DNA from: Clostridia bacterium
Lineage (GTDB): Bacteria > Bacillota > Clostridia > Oscillospirales > CAG-272
DNA: 44,165 nt
Reading direction: 5' to 3'
Assembly: GCA_017399025.1 (NCBI GenBank)
Contig: JAFQEK010000160.1
Span: 1-44,165 of the forward strand
The notes under the pieces are model-generated. The model did no database searches, was not told the DNA's origin, and saw nothing but the letters and a program-made list of their open reading frames with translations. The stretch's first letter is position 1. Every line of letters starts with the position of its first letter. Positions 32,057 to 40,585 of this stretch are shown here, piece after piece. A program made the translations under genes and the position numbers.

Positions 32057-33640
32057 ATGGCTTTTTCCGATAACATTTACAGATTGAGAAAAACGAACGG
32101 TTTTTCCGAAGAAAATTTTGCACAATTGTTCGGCGTTTCCGAAGAGAACGTGCGTGCATGGGAAAATGGAACGGCTTATCCCGAACGGGAAACACTTTTC
32201 CGTATTGCGGAGCATTTCGGTACTACGTGCGATGCGCTTCTCGTTCAAAATGCTTACGCTGATTACGATCTGCCGAGAGGAAAAGAGATTCTTCCCGATT
32301 TTGAAAATATGGATTATTCGGATTCCTATACAAAAGCATTGATCTATGAATACATTCAGAATATCCGCGAAGGAAGAGATGCGCAAAAATACAATAAAGT
32401 GCTTCTTGCCGTCCGTAAAATGCCCTTTAATATCTACAAGGAAAAAATGTCTGATATTTTGTTTGAAGCTTTTCAGAATTGCCGTATGCGTGATGATTAC
32501 AAATTCATCGAGCCTTCCGATCTGGAAAACATTAAAAAGCTTCGCAAGCCTTATCAATTTAAACGAAAAGAGCTTACCGAGGATGTTTTGCGTGATAAGA
32601 TCAAGGGCGCATGGCTTGGAAGAATCTGCGGCTGTCTGCTCGGCAAGCCGATTGAGAGTATTACCTTTGAAGAATTGGAATCTCTCTTGAAGGAAACGAA
32701 CAATTACCCGATGACACGTTATATCAAGGCAAGCGAAATCACGGAAGAAATGTACAGCCGTTACACTTTCCCGCTTCGCGGAAAATGCTTTGCCGATACG
32801 ATCTCGTACGCGCCTTGGGATGACGATACCAATTACGTGGTTCTTGCGCAATGCCTGATTGAAAAATACGGAAGAGATTTCACGCCCGATGATATGGCGA
32901 AAAGCTGGATTGCCCTGCAAGGACAAACCGCCTACTATACTGCAGAACGCGTGGCTTTCCGTAATTTTGTCAACGGTTACCGTCCTCCGTTCTCCGCAAT
33001 TTATAAAAATCCTTACCGTGAAATGATCGGTGCGCAGATCCGCGGAGATTATTTCGGTTACATCAATCCCGGCGATCCCGAAAAAGCCGCCGAAATGGCA
33101 TTCCGCGATGCTTGCATTTCCCACGTCAAAAACGGTATTTACGGCGAAATGTTCGTTGCCGCTATGATTGCTTGTGCCGCTGTTACTGATAATATGGAAG
33201 ATATTATCCGCGGCGGTCTTGCCCAGATCCCGGAAACATCCCGCCTTTATGATAAGATCACCCGTGTGATTGAGGATTATAAAAACGGTGTTACCCGTGA
33301 AGAAGCTTATGCCAGAGTCAAGGAAGAATATCCGATCAAGGATTCCGACAGCTGGCTCCACACCATTTCCAATGCCTCCATTGTTGTCATCGGCTTGCTT
33401 TACGGCGAAGGCGATTTCGGAAAATCCATTTGCGCGGCTGTTGAAGTCGGATATGATACCGACTGTAACGGCGCGACCGTTGGTTCCGTTATGGGTATGC
33501 GAAACGGTACCGCAGGCATCGGTGAAGAATGGACCGCTCCCACAGGCGGCAAACTGGAAACCACCATTTTCGGTGTCGGTATTCTGGATTTGAATGAAGC
33601 CGCCGAAAAAACCATGAAGCATCTGCCTCAAAAAAATTAA
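32057..33640 (+). CDS. XRE helix-turn-helix / ADP-ribosylglycohydrolase fusion, copy 2
   Basis: A 527-residue paralogue of the preceding gene with the same layout: HTH at residues 5-62 (FSEENFAQLFGVSEENVRAWENG), linker, then the glycohydrolase domain (GAWLGRICGCLLGKP). The metal motifs WDDDTN and GYDTDCNGATVGSVMG are conserved, so both copies look catalytically competent. The glycohydrolase halves align almost without gaps over long stretches, while the HTH recognition helices and the linkers differ more, which points to duplication followed by change in DNA or partner specificity. The ribosome site AGGAGG overlaps the end of copy 1. A strong terminator follows. Confidence 0.88.
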   Translation: MAFSDNIYRLRKTNGFSEENFAQLFGVSEENVRAWENGTAYPERETLFRIAEHFGTTCDALLVQNAYADYDLPRGKEILPDFENMDYSDSYTKALIYEYIQNIREGRDAQKYNKVLLAVRKMPFNIYKEKMSDILFEAFQNCRMRDDYKFIEPSDLENIKKLRKPYQFKRKELTEDVLRDKIKGAWLGRICGCLLGKPIESITFEELESLLKETNNYPMTRYIKASEITEEMYSRYTFPLRGKCFADTISYAPWDDDTNYVVLAQCLIEKYGRDFTPDDMAKSWIALQGQTAYYTAERVAFRNFVNGYRPPFSAIYKNPYREMIGAQIRGDYFGYINPGDPEKAAEMAFRDACISHVKNGIYGEMFVAAMIACAAVTDNMEDIIRGGLAQIPETSRLYDKITRVIEDYKNGVTREEAYARVKEEYPIKDSDSWLHTISNASIVVIGLLYGEGDFGKSICAAVEVGYDTDCNGATVGSVMGMRNGTAGIGEEWTAPTGGKLETTIFGVGILDLNEAAEKTMKHLPQKN

Positions 33641-33665
33641 AGAAACTTGCCCATATACAGAAAAA

Positions 33666-33699
33666 CGGACAGAGAATGTTTTACGTTCTCTGTCCTTTT
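33666..33699 (+). terminator. Terminator of the HTH-glycohydrolase operon
   Basis: Ten-base perfect stem GGACAGAGAA/TTCTCTGTCC then TTTT. Confidence 0.92.
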
Positions 33700-33724
33700 G
33701 CAATTAGGAAATCAAGTAAAACAG

Positions 33725-33753
33725 TTGATATATTGGAGTTTTTATGATACAAT
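33725..33753 (+). promoter_or_regulatory. Promoter of the type I restriction-modification operon
   Basis: TTGATA, 17-base spacer, TACAAT, about 47 bases before hsdR. Confidence 0.8.
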
Positions 33754-33799
33754 AATAAATAAGATGATATTCCAATGCCTTTATGACAGGAGGATAACC

Positions 33800-36127
33800 A
33801 TGAGCATATTACCGAAACACTTGATGACAGAAGAAGACATCAAACTACAATTTATTACACCCGCAGTTACCGCAAAGTGGAATATCGGCAAAATTACAAT
33901 GGAAGCAAAGATCACAGATGGCAAAATCAATCTGAGAGGAAATTTTGCGTTTCGTGAGAATCCGAAACGCGCGGATTATATTCTTTATCTCGCGCCCAAT
34001 CATCCGATCGCTGTCATTGAAGCAAAAGATAACAACCGCAGCGTTTCTTATGGTTTGCAACAGGCTATGGCATATGCAAAGATGTTGGATATTCCTTTTG
34101 CGTATAGCTCCAACGGCGATGGATTTGCCGAGTATGACTTTCTGACGGGAACGGTACGCCAATTCGGCATGGATGAATTTCCAACAGAGGAAGAATTGAT
34201 TGCCCGCTTCAAAACGGAATCCGGCATGACGGCACAGCAGGAAGCAATTGTAAATCAACCCTATTATTCCAGCCAGAATACATATCCTCCCCGATATTAT
34301 CAGCGTATAGCCATCAACAAAACATTGGATGCAATTGCCAAGGGACAAAACCGCCTGCTTTTGGTTATGGCAACGGGTACAGGCAAAACTTATACGGCAT
34401 TCCAGATTGTTTACCGTCTTTTGCAAAGCGGGATGAAGAAAAAGATTCTGTATCTTGCCGACCGCAATATTCTTGTCGATCAATCCATTCACCAGGACTT
34501 TGCTCCGCTTAAAAAGGTGATGCATAGGATCAACGCCGCTTCTGAAAATCCAAGCACCATTACGTCCCATCAGGTATATTTCTCCTTATATCAACAGTTG
34601 GTTGGCGACGAGGGTGAAGAACATTTCCGCAAATTATTTCAGCCTAACTTTTTTGATTTGATCATTGTGGATGAGTGCCACAGAGGCTCGGCAAAAGAAG
34701 AAAGCCGTTGGCGTTTGATTCTGGAATATTTTCGTTCTGCAACGCAAATTGGTATGACCGCCACTCCGAAAGAAACGAAATATGTTTCCAATATCAATTA
34801 TTTTGGAGAGCCCGTTTATACCTACAGTCTGAAAGAGGGCGTGGAGGACGGCTTTCTTGCTCCTTTTAAGGTTATCAATATCAAAACGGATATCAGTGAA
34901 GGCTGGCGCCCGCGCCGCGGTCAATTGGATATCAACGGTGTTGAGATTCCGGACAGAGTCTACAACAACAGCGATTACGATTACAATATCATTATTGAAG
35001 ACCGTATACAGCAGGTGGCTTCGGAAATTACCCGTTACTTAAAGAGTACGGACCGTATGTCGAAAACCATTGTTTTCTGTGCCAATGAAGATGCGGCAGA
35101 GCGTATGAAGCTTGCTTTGATTAATCTGAATTCCGATATGATGAAAAAGAATCCCGATTATGTTGTCCGCATTACAGGCAGCGATACATACGGCAAGAGC
35201 AAGCTGACCTATTTTATTTCTCCGAGTTCGGAAGGTCCCGTAATTGCCACGACATCCAAATTGCTATCCACAGGCGCGGACTGCAAAATGACAAAGCTCA
35301 TTGTTCTGGATGAAATGATCGGTTCTATGACGGAATTTAAGCAGATCATCGGACGAGGCACCCGTCTGCGTGAAAAAGAGGGCAAGACGCATTTCGTGGT
35401 TATGGATTTCCGTAATGTCAGCCGTTTGTTTGCAGATCCCGACTGGGACGGTCCTATTGAAATGGATGATCATTTTGATCCCAACAGACCAAAGCCTGAT
35501 ACGCCTCCGGATGAGCCCGGCAATGATCCCATAACACCTCCCGGACCGCCGAAAGTAAAACCCTTTGTTGGCAGAGACGGATGCAAGGTAGAGATCATTC
35601 ACAAGACAGTTTCTATTTACGACGCAAGCGGAAAACTGCTCCGTCAGGAAAGTATTGTGGATTACACCAAGGAAAATGTTCGAGGTGCGTACGCTTCCTT
35701 GGATGTCTTTATCCGTGAATGGCGAAAGAATCCCAATAAGAGCGAAATTCGGGAAATGCTTTTGGAACGCGGCATCGATCTTTCTGCTATGAAAGCCGAT
35801 CAAAGTATGACGGATGTGGATGATTTCGATTTCATTTGCCATGTGGCATATGATAAAAAACCGCTGACACGAAAAGAACGTGCGAATAATGTCAAAAAGC
35901 GTGATTTCCTCAGCAAATACAGCGGGGTAGCGCGAGAGGTTCTGGAAGCGTTATTGGATAAATATATGGATTCCGGAATTTATGAGATTAAGAAAACAGA
36001 AATTCTTCAGCTTGAACCGTTTAAGAAGTTTGGGAAACCTTCAAAAATTGCTACTTATTTTGGTGGTAAACATGGATACTTACAAGCTATAAAAGAATTG
36101 GAAAATGAATTATATACTGCAAGTTAA
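33800..36127 (+). CDS. hsdR: Type I restriction enzyme, R (motor/nuclease) subunit
   Basis: A 775-residue ATP-dependent translocase and nuclease. The N-terminal PD-(D/E)xK nuclease shows D59 in RADYILYL and E74-x-K76 in VIEAKDN. The superfamily 2 motor has Walker A ATGTGKTY at 191-198, DECH at 291-294 and motif III MTATP, then GRGTRLREKEGK. The C-terminal region after a Pro/Asp-rich linker (about 570-590) resembles the EcoEI R C-terminal domain, which fits the shorter EcoAI/EcoEI class. The start has a GGAGG site and is preferred over the longer upstream frame, which runs through the promoter. It leads the hsdR-mrr-hsdM-hsdS operon. Confidence 0.93.
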   Translation: MSILPKHLMTEEDIKLQFITPAVTAKWNIGKITMEAKITDGKINLRGNFAFRENPKRADYILYLAPNHPIAVIEAKDNNRSVSYGLQQAMAYAKMLDIPFAYSSNGDGFAEYDFLTGTVRQFGMDEFPTEEELIARFKTESGMTAQQEAIVNQPYYSSQNTYPPRYYQRIAINKTLDAIAKGQNRLLLVMATGTGKTYTAFQIVYRLLQSGMKKKILYLADRNILVDQSIHQDFAPLKKVMHRINAASENPSTITSHQVYFSLYQQLVGDEGEEHFRKLFQPNFFDLIIVDECHRGSAKEESRWRLILEYFRSATQIGMTATPKETKYVSNINYFGEPVYTYSLKEGVEDGFLAPFKVINIKTDISEGWRPRRGQLDINGVEIPDRVYNNSDYDYNIIIEDRIQQVASEITRYLKSTDRMSKTIVFCANEDAAERMKLALINLNSDMMKKNPDYVVRITGSDTYGKSKLTYFISPSSEGPVIATTSKLLSTGADCKMTKLIVLDEMIGSMTEFKQIIGRGTRLREKEGKTHFVVMDFRNVSRLFADPDWDGPIEMDDHFDPNRPKPDTPPDEPGNDPITPPGPPKVKPFVGRDGCKVEIIHKTVSIYDASGKLLRQESIVDYTKENVRGAYASLDVFIREWRKNPNKSEIREMLLERGIDLSAMKADQSMTDVDDFDFICHVAYDKKPLTRKERANNVKKRDFLSKYSGVAREVLEALLDKYMDSGIYEIKKTEILQLEPFKKFGKPSKIATYFGGKHGYLQAIKELENELYTAS

Positions 36128-36145
36128 AAATTATAAGAGGACTCT

Positions 36146-36760
36146 ATGGAATATACTCATATTTGTGATCTTACACCAACTGAATTTGAAAAATATTGTT
36201 GTGATTTTTTGGAAGGATATGCCGAAAAAGAACATTTACAGAATTTTAAAATAATACATAACACAAGGTTGAAAGCTTCTGACGGAAACTATCAAATTGA
36301 TGTTTATGCAGAATTTACCGCTATGGGTGTTAATTTCAAAATTCTATGTGAATGTAAAAGATATAAAAATAGCGTAAACAGGGATAAAGTTGCAATTTTA
36401 CATCAAAAACTTCAAAGCGTTGGCGCTCATAAGGGCATTTTGATTTCAACAAGTGATTTTCAAAGCGGTGCCATCGAATACGGAAAAAAACATGGCATCG
36501 CATTAATCAAAGCAGAAGATTATCATTTTGAATATCTTTCTCATGCAAGCGGTTTGCCTCAAAATGACGATGATAATCCATTCCTCTATGCCGAAAAACA
36601 TATGCCTCCTTATGTGGCATTTGATTGCACTGCTGATACGGATGAACCACTAAAGATATACCCTACACAGGGTATGATTAAAGAACTGCTTATCAAGCAG
36701 ATACAAAAAATCAAAGAAGTAATGGGAATTGATATTCCGTTTGACTTTTCTGAGATATAA
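36146..36760 (+). CDS. Mrr-like restriction endonuclease inserted in the hsd operon
   Basis: A 204-residue protein with an Mrr_cat-type nuclease fold: GNYQIDVYAEF gives Asp52 and ILCECKRYKN gives Glu69-x-Lys71, followed by QKLQSVGAHKGILISTSDFQSGAIEYGKKHGIALI, the typical second half of Mrr domains. There is no separate winged-helix DNA-binding domain; the last about 70 residues are unassigned. Mrr-like nucleases cut modified or foreign DNA (type IV). It lies 18 bases after hsdR and 20 before hsdM, a non-standard position, and its composition is clearly more AT-rich than hsdR and hsdM, so it is probably a later insertion. Confidence 0.85.
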   Translation: MEYTHICDLTPTEFEKYCCDFLEGYAEKEHLQNFKIIHNTRLKASDGNYQIDVYAEFTAMGVNFKILCECKRYKNSVNRDKVAILHQKLQSVGAHKGILISTSDFQSGAIEYGKKHGIALIKAEDYHFEYLSHASGLPQNDDDNPFLYAEKHMPPYVAFDCTADTDEPLKIYPTQGMIKELLIKQIQKIKEVMGIDIPFDFSEI

Positions 36761-36780
36761 GAAAGCGCAGGATAATTATT

Positions 36781-38301
36781 ATGAGCAATTTATCAGGATT
36801 TGTGAAAAGAATCCGTGACATCATGCGAAACGATGCCGGTATCAACGGCGATGCACAGCGCATTGAGCAGATCGCATGGATGCTTTTCTTGAAAGTATAC
36901 GATGTAAAAGAACAGGACTGGGAATTTGATGAAGAAGATTATGAATCCATCATTCCCGAGGTTTGCCGCTGGCAAAATTGGGCGCACGATGATAAATCGG
37001 GCGATGCCATGACGGGCGATCAACTGCTCGATTTTGTAAACAACACCTTGTTTCCTGTGCTGAAAGGCAGAGATCTCAAGGATTCCGAAGGCAAAGTTAT
37101 TATTGAAGGTGTGAAGGTTACTTCCGAAACACCCATTAAAAAATCAATCGTGCAAACAACCTTTGCCGACGCCAACCAATATATGAAAGACGGTGTTCTT
37201 CTTCGTCAGGTCATCAACGAGATCGACGACTTGGACCTTTCCGATTATGAAGAAAGCCATGCATTCGGGGATATTTATGAGTCTATTCTGAAAGAATTGC
37301 AAAGCGCAGGCTCGGCAGGTGAATTTTATACACCTCGTGCGGTAACCGATTTTATGGCGCAGATGATCAAGCCGAAAATCGGTGAAGAGATGGCGGATTT
37401 TGCTTGCGGAACGGGCGGTTTTATTACAAGCTGGCTGAAAGAACTGGAAAAGCAAGTGAAAACAACCGAAGATCAGGAAAAATACGGAAAATCCATCTAC
37501 GGTATTGAGAAAAAACAATTTCCGTATATGCTTTGTATTACCAACCTTTTGTTGCACGGTTTGGATATTCCCCGCGTATTCCACGGCAATACGCTTTTGA
37601 AGGATGTTTTGGAATATACCGATGATGACCGTTTTGACGTGATTCTGATGAATCCTCCCTATGGCGGCAACGAAAAAGCAGATGTCAAGAATCATTTTCC
37701 CGATGATATTGCAAGCAGTGAAACGGCAGATCTTTTCATGGCAGTCATGATGTATCGTTTGAAAAAAGATGGCCGTGTAGCAGTGATTTTGCCCGACGGA
37801 TTCTTGTTTGGTACGGATAATGCAAAAGTAAACATCAAGAAAAAATTGCTCTCCGAGTTTAATTTGCATACGATTGTGCGTATGCCGGGTAGTGTTTTTG
37901 CGCCTTATACATCAATCACAACCAATATTTTGTTTTTTGATCGTACGGGAGCAACCGAAGAAACTTGGTTCTATCGTTTGGATATGCCCGAAGGCTACAA
38001 GCATTTCTCCAAAACAAAACCGATGAAATTGGAGCATTTTGCACCCGTGATGGAATGGTGGAACAACCGACAGGCGATTACAGTTGACGGTTTTGATAAA
38101 GCAAAGTGTTTTACTGTGAAACAACTGACGGAAGAACTCGGTTACAATCTCGACCAATGCGGATATCCTCATGTTGAGGAAGAAATTCTTGATCCAATGG
38201 ACTTGATTCAGCGTTATCAGGAAGAACGGGCATCTTTGAATGCAGAAATTGACCGTGTGCTGGCGGATATTACTGCCATTCTCGGAGGTGCGCAAGAATG
38301 A
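36781..38301 (+). CDS. hsdM: Type I restriction-modification methyltransferase, M subunit
   Basis: A 506-residue N6-adenine methyltransferase subunit that methylates the sequence chosen by HsdS. HsdM N-terminal helices (residues 4-150) are followed by the catalytic domain: SAGSAGEFYTPRAVTDFM at 176-192, SAM-binding ADFACGTGG at 205-213 and NPPYGG at 291-296, the NPPY signature of gamma-class N6 methylases. The C-terminal region has VRMPGSVFAPYTSITTNILFF, also typical. It overlaps the hsdS start by four bases (ATGA), so the two are coupled. Confidence 0.95.
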   Translation: MSNLSGFVKRIRDIMRNDAGINGDAQRIEQIAWMLFLKVYDVKEQDWEFDEEDYESIIPEVCRWQNWAHDDKSGDAMTGDQLLDFVNNTLFPVLKGRDLKDSEGKVIIEGVKVTSETPIKKSIVQTTFADANQYMKDGVLLRQVINEIDDLDLSDYEESHAFGDIYESILKELQSAGSAGEFYTPRAVTDFMAQMIKPKIGEEMADFACGTGGFITSWLKELEKQVKTTEDQEKYGKSIYGIEKKQFPYMLCITNLLLHGLDIPRVFHGNTLLKDVLEYTDDDRFDVILMNPPYGGNEKADVKNHFPDDIASSETADLFMAVMMYRLKKDGRVAVILPDGFLFGTDNAKVNIKKKLLSEFNLHTIVRMPGSVFAPYTSITTNILFFDRTGATEETWFYRLDMPEGYKHFSKTKPMKLEHFAPVMEWWNNRQAITVDGFDKAKCFTVKQLTEELGYNLDQCGYPHVEEEILDPMDLIQRYQEERASLNAEIDRVLADITAILGGAQE

Positions 38302-39707
38302 CACCGCAGGAATTGAAGTACAGCATTTTAGGTGACGCATTTACAGGCAAACTTTGTGAGCTTACTGAAGATAGAGATTTTGGAGAAATCAAGACGATCA
38401 AATTGGAGGACAATCCGTTTGATATTCCAGATAATTGGGCTTGGTCAACCTTAGGCTTGTGCTGTGAAATGTACACTGGAAATAGCATTTCCGAAACAGT
38501 CAAAGCGGCAAAATATGCTGATTTGGAAGAGGGATACGATTATATCGCCACGAAAGATGTAACTTTTAATCAAGAAATCTGTTATGACAATGGCGTCAGA
38601 ATTCCGTATAAGGAAGGGTTCAAGGTGGCGTATAAAGATGCAATCCTAATGTGTATTGAAGGCGGAAGTGCAGGTCGTAAAATCGGAATACTTGATAGGG
38701 ATGTTTGCTTTGGCAATAAACTATGCAGTTTTCATGTCCGAGAGATTGATAACAAGTATCTATATTACTATCTGCAAAGCTGGTTGTTCAAAGAGTTATT
38801 CTCTGGAAATATGACTGGTATTATCGGCGGTGTAAGTATAAAAAAGCTAAAAGATATTTTCATTCCCGTTGCACCGCTCAATGAACAAAAGCGCATTGTA
38901 GCCAAGATTGAGGAATTGCTACCTTATATCGACCGCTATGAGAAAGCGTGGAATAAGCTGGAAGAGTTCAACAAGCGTTTCCCTGTGGATATGCAAAAAT
39001 CCATTCTTCAAATGGCGATTCAGGGTAAGTTGGTGGAACAACGCCCCGAAGAAGGCACAGGGGAAGAACTTTATCAGCAGATTCAAGCGGAAAAACAAAG
39101 GCTGATCAAAGCAGGCAAAATCAAAAAAGAAAAGCCTCTTCCCGAAATTGCAGAGGATGAGATTCCTTTTGATATCCCGGAGAGTTGGAGGTGGGCAAAA
39201 ATCGGAGAGATATTTACAGTTGTTCGTGGATCCTCTCCCCGCCCTAAAGGTAGTCCGCTATATTGGTCTCCTACTCCTACACAGCATCATTGGATAACCA
39301 TTAAGGATATAACATCCTTTGCACAAAGTGGCACGCTCTGCCAAACACATGAATTTCTAACCGATGAGGGGGCAACAAAAAGCACATTTGTGCCTACGGA
39401 AGAGTTAATTATTGCAGTTAGCGGCTCAACCACAGGGAAATTCTGTATTTTAGGAATTGGTGGGTATATTTATGACGGTTTAGCCGCTGTTCTCAATCCA
39501 ACCAAAATATTAGGCAACCAGTATTTACGATATTTTTTCATGTGGATATATGAAAGATTAAACTCACTGAAAGTAGGAAGTGCTTTTCCAAATATCAACA
39601 CCGATATGTTGAAGAACACACTAATTCCTATTCCCCCTTTAGAAGAACAAAAGCGTATCGTCGCTAAACTGGAAGAAATTTTGCCGTTGTGTGAAAAATT
39701 GAAATGA
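38298..39707 (+). CDS. hsdS: Type I restriction-modification specificity subunit
   Basis: A 469-residue DNA-recognition subunit with the usual two target-recognition domains separated by conserved helices. TRD1 covers about residues 35-195 (beginning IPDNWAWSTLGLC), TRD2 about 285-450 (beginning IPESWRWAKIGEIF). Each is followed by the shared repeat EEQKRIVAKxEExLP, the first leading into the long helical spacer, the second ending the protein. The two TRDs are dissimilar, so the recognised sequence is bipartite and asymmetric. Higher AT content than hsdM fits frequent exchange of TRDs. Full length; no phase-variation repeats or a second hsdS copy seen. Confidence 0.94.
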   Translation: MTPQELKYSILGDAFTGKLCELTEDRDFGEIKTIKLEDNPFDIPDNWAWSTLGLCCEMYTGNSISETVKAAKYADLEEGYDYIATKDVTFNQEICYDNGVRIPYKEGFKVAYKDAILMCIEGGSAGRKIGILDRDVCFGNKLCSFHVREIDNKYLYYYLQSWLFKELFSGNMTGIIGGVSIKKLKDIFIPVAPLNEQKRIVAKIEELLPYIDRYEKAWNKLEEFNKRFPVDMQKSILQMAIQGKLVEQRPEEGTGEELYQQIQAEKQRLIKAGKIKKEKPLPEIAEDEIPFDIPESWRWAKIGEIFTVVRGSSPRPKGSPLYWSPTPTQHHWITIKDITSFAQSGTLCQTHEFLTDEGATKSTFVPTEELIIAVSGSTTGKFCILGIGGYIYDGLAAVLNPTKILGNQYLRYFFMWIYERLNSLKVGSAFPNINTDMLKNTLIPIPPLEEQKRIVAKLEEILPLCEKLK

Positions 39708-39718
39708 GGTGAATTTTT

Positions 39719-40495
39719 ATGTGGGAAAAAATTTGGGCTTTTATTACAGAGCATTGGCTTGATCTTTTATTGGCCATAGGCGGTTTATCCGCTTTTTTCA
39801 TCTACATATCGCAAGAAAAACGTAAAGTATCTGATGCTGCTTCCTTGATTATTTTACAAGTCGAAGATCTCCAAAAACGTATTTCCGAAATCGGTTCGTT
39901 TATTGTCAATGGAAACATTGACTGTGGTGCTTTCTATGAATCTCAACCCATTTTCAAAACAAATTATTGGAACGAATATAAACACTATTTCGTCAAAGAA
40001 ATGGATGCTTTCAGTTTCAATACCTTTGATGATTTTTTTAATTCTGCTTCCCAAATTTTGGAACAACAACAGTTAATGAAAGATTTGCAAAAACAAAATT
40101 TTTTTCTAATACAGCAGACACTTATGCAAATGGAATCCAATGCAATTGTAAAGTCATTGGATATCGCCGAACAAAATCCTGTGGATATAACACAGCTTGC
40201 AAAGGTTGCAGAAAATGCTCCGCCAGATAACATACCGCCTGAACAAAAAGAAGCGTTAAAAAATATGATGATGCAAATCGTGTTCTCTAATGTTCATGCA
40301 AACATGAATGTTGCCTTGGATGTATTTGGAAAAAGAAAAAATGATATTCATACATTGATTAATCAAAAAATATTAACGCCTTATATTCCTGATCAAATCC
40401 GAATCTCAATTGAAAATGCATTGAAAAAACACCATTCTATTTCAATCATCGGTTGTGAGGGATATAGAAAATTGAAAAAAATCGGAAACCGCTAA
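39719..40495 (+). CDS. Membrane-anchored protein of unknown function in the restriction operon
   Basis: A 258-residue protein with an N-terminal transmembrane helix (about residues 13-30, WLDLLLAIGGLSAFFIYIS) and a large cytosolic part. A helical and probably coiled-coil region (KVSDAASLIILQVEDLQKRISEIGSF is described by its heptad-like leucine/isoleucine pattern) is followed by alpha-helical segments rich in Gln and Asn, including an EQQQLMKDLQKQNFFLIQQ run. I recognise no family. Such anchored coiled-coil proteins ride along with restriction-modification and other phage-defence genes. It follows hsdS by 11 bases with a GAGGTG ribosome site, so it belongs to the operon. Confidence 0.7.
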   Translation: MWEKIWAFITEHWLDLLLAIGGLSAFFIYISQEKRKVSDAASLIILQVEDLQKRISEIGSFIVNGNIDCGAFYESQPIFKTNYWNEYKHYFVKEMDAFSFNTFDDFFNSASQILEQQQLMKDLQKQNFFLIQQTLMQMESNAIVKSLDIAEQNPVDITQLAKVAENAPPDNIPPEQKEALKNMMMQIVFSNVHANMNVALDVFGKRKNDIHTLINQKILTPYIPDQIRISIENALKKHHSISIIGCEGYRKLKKIGNR

Positions 40496-40585
40496 TTTTA
40501 ATAAATATCGGATACATATAGTCAATAATTTCATATTTCTGTTCAGCGAAAGATGGAAATAAAGCATGGGAGTTTTTAAGAAAAT

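Noticed and set aside
30463..33703. Two long leftward frames (537 and 553 residues) opposite the HTH-glycohydrolase genes
   Set aside because: They resemble each other only because the genes they mirror are paralogues; no ribosome site or family features.
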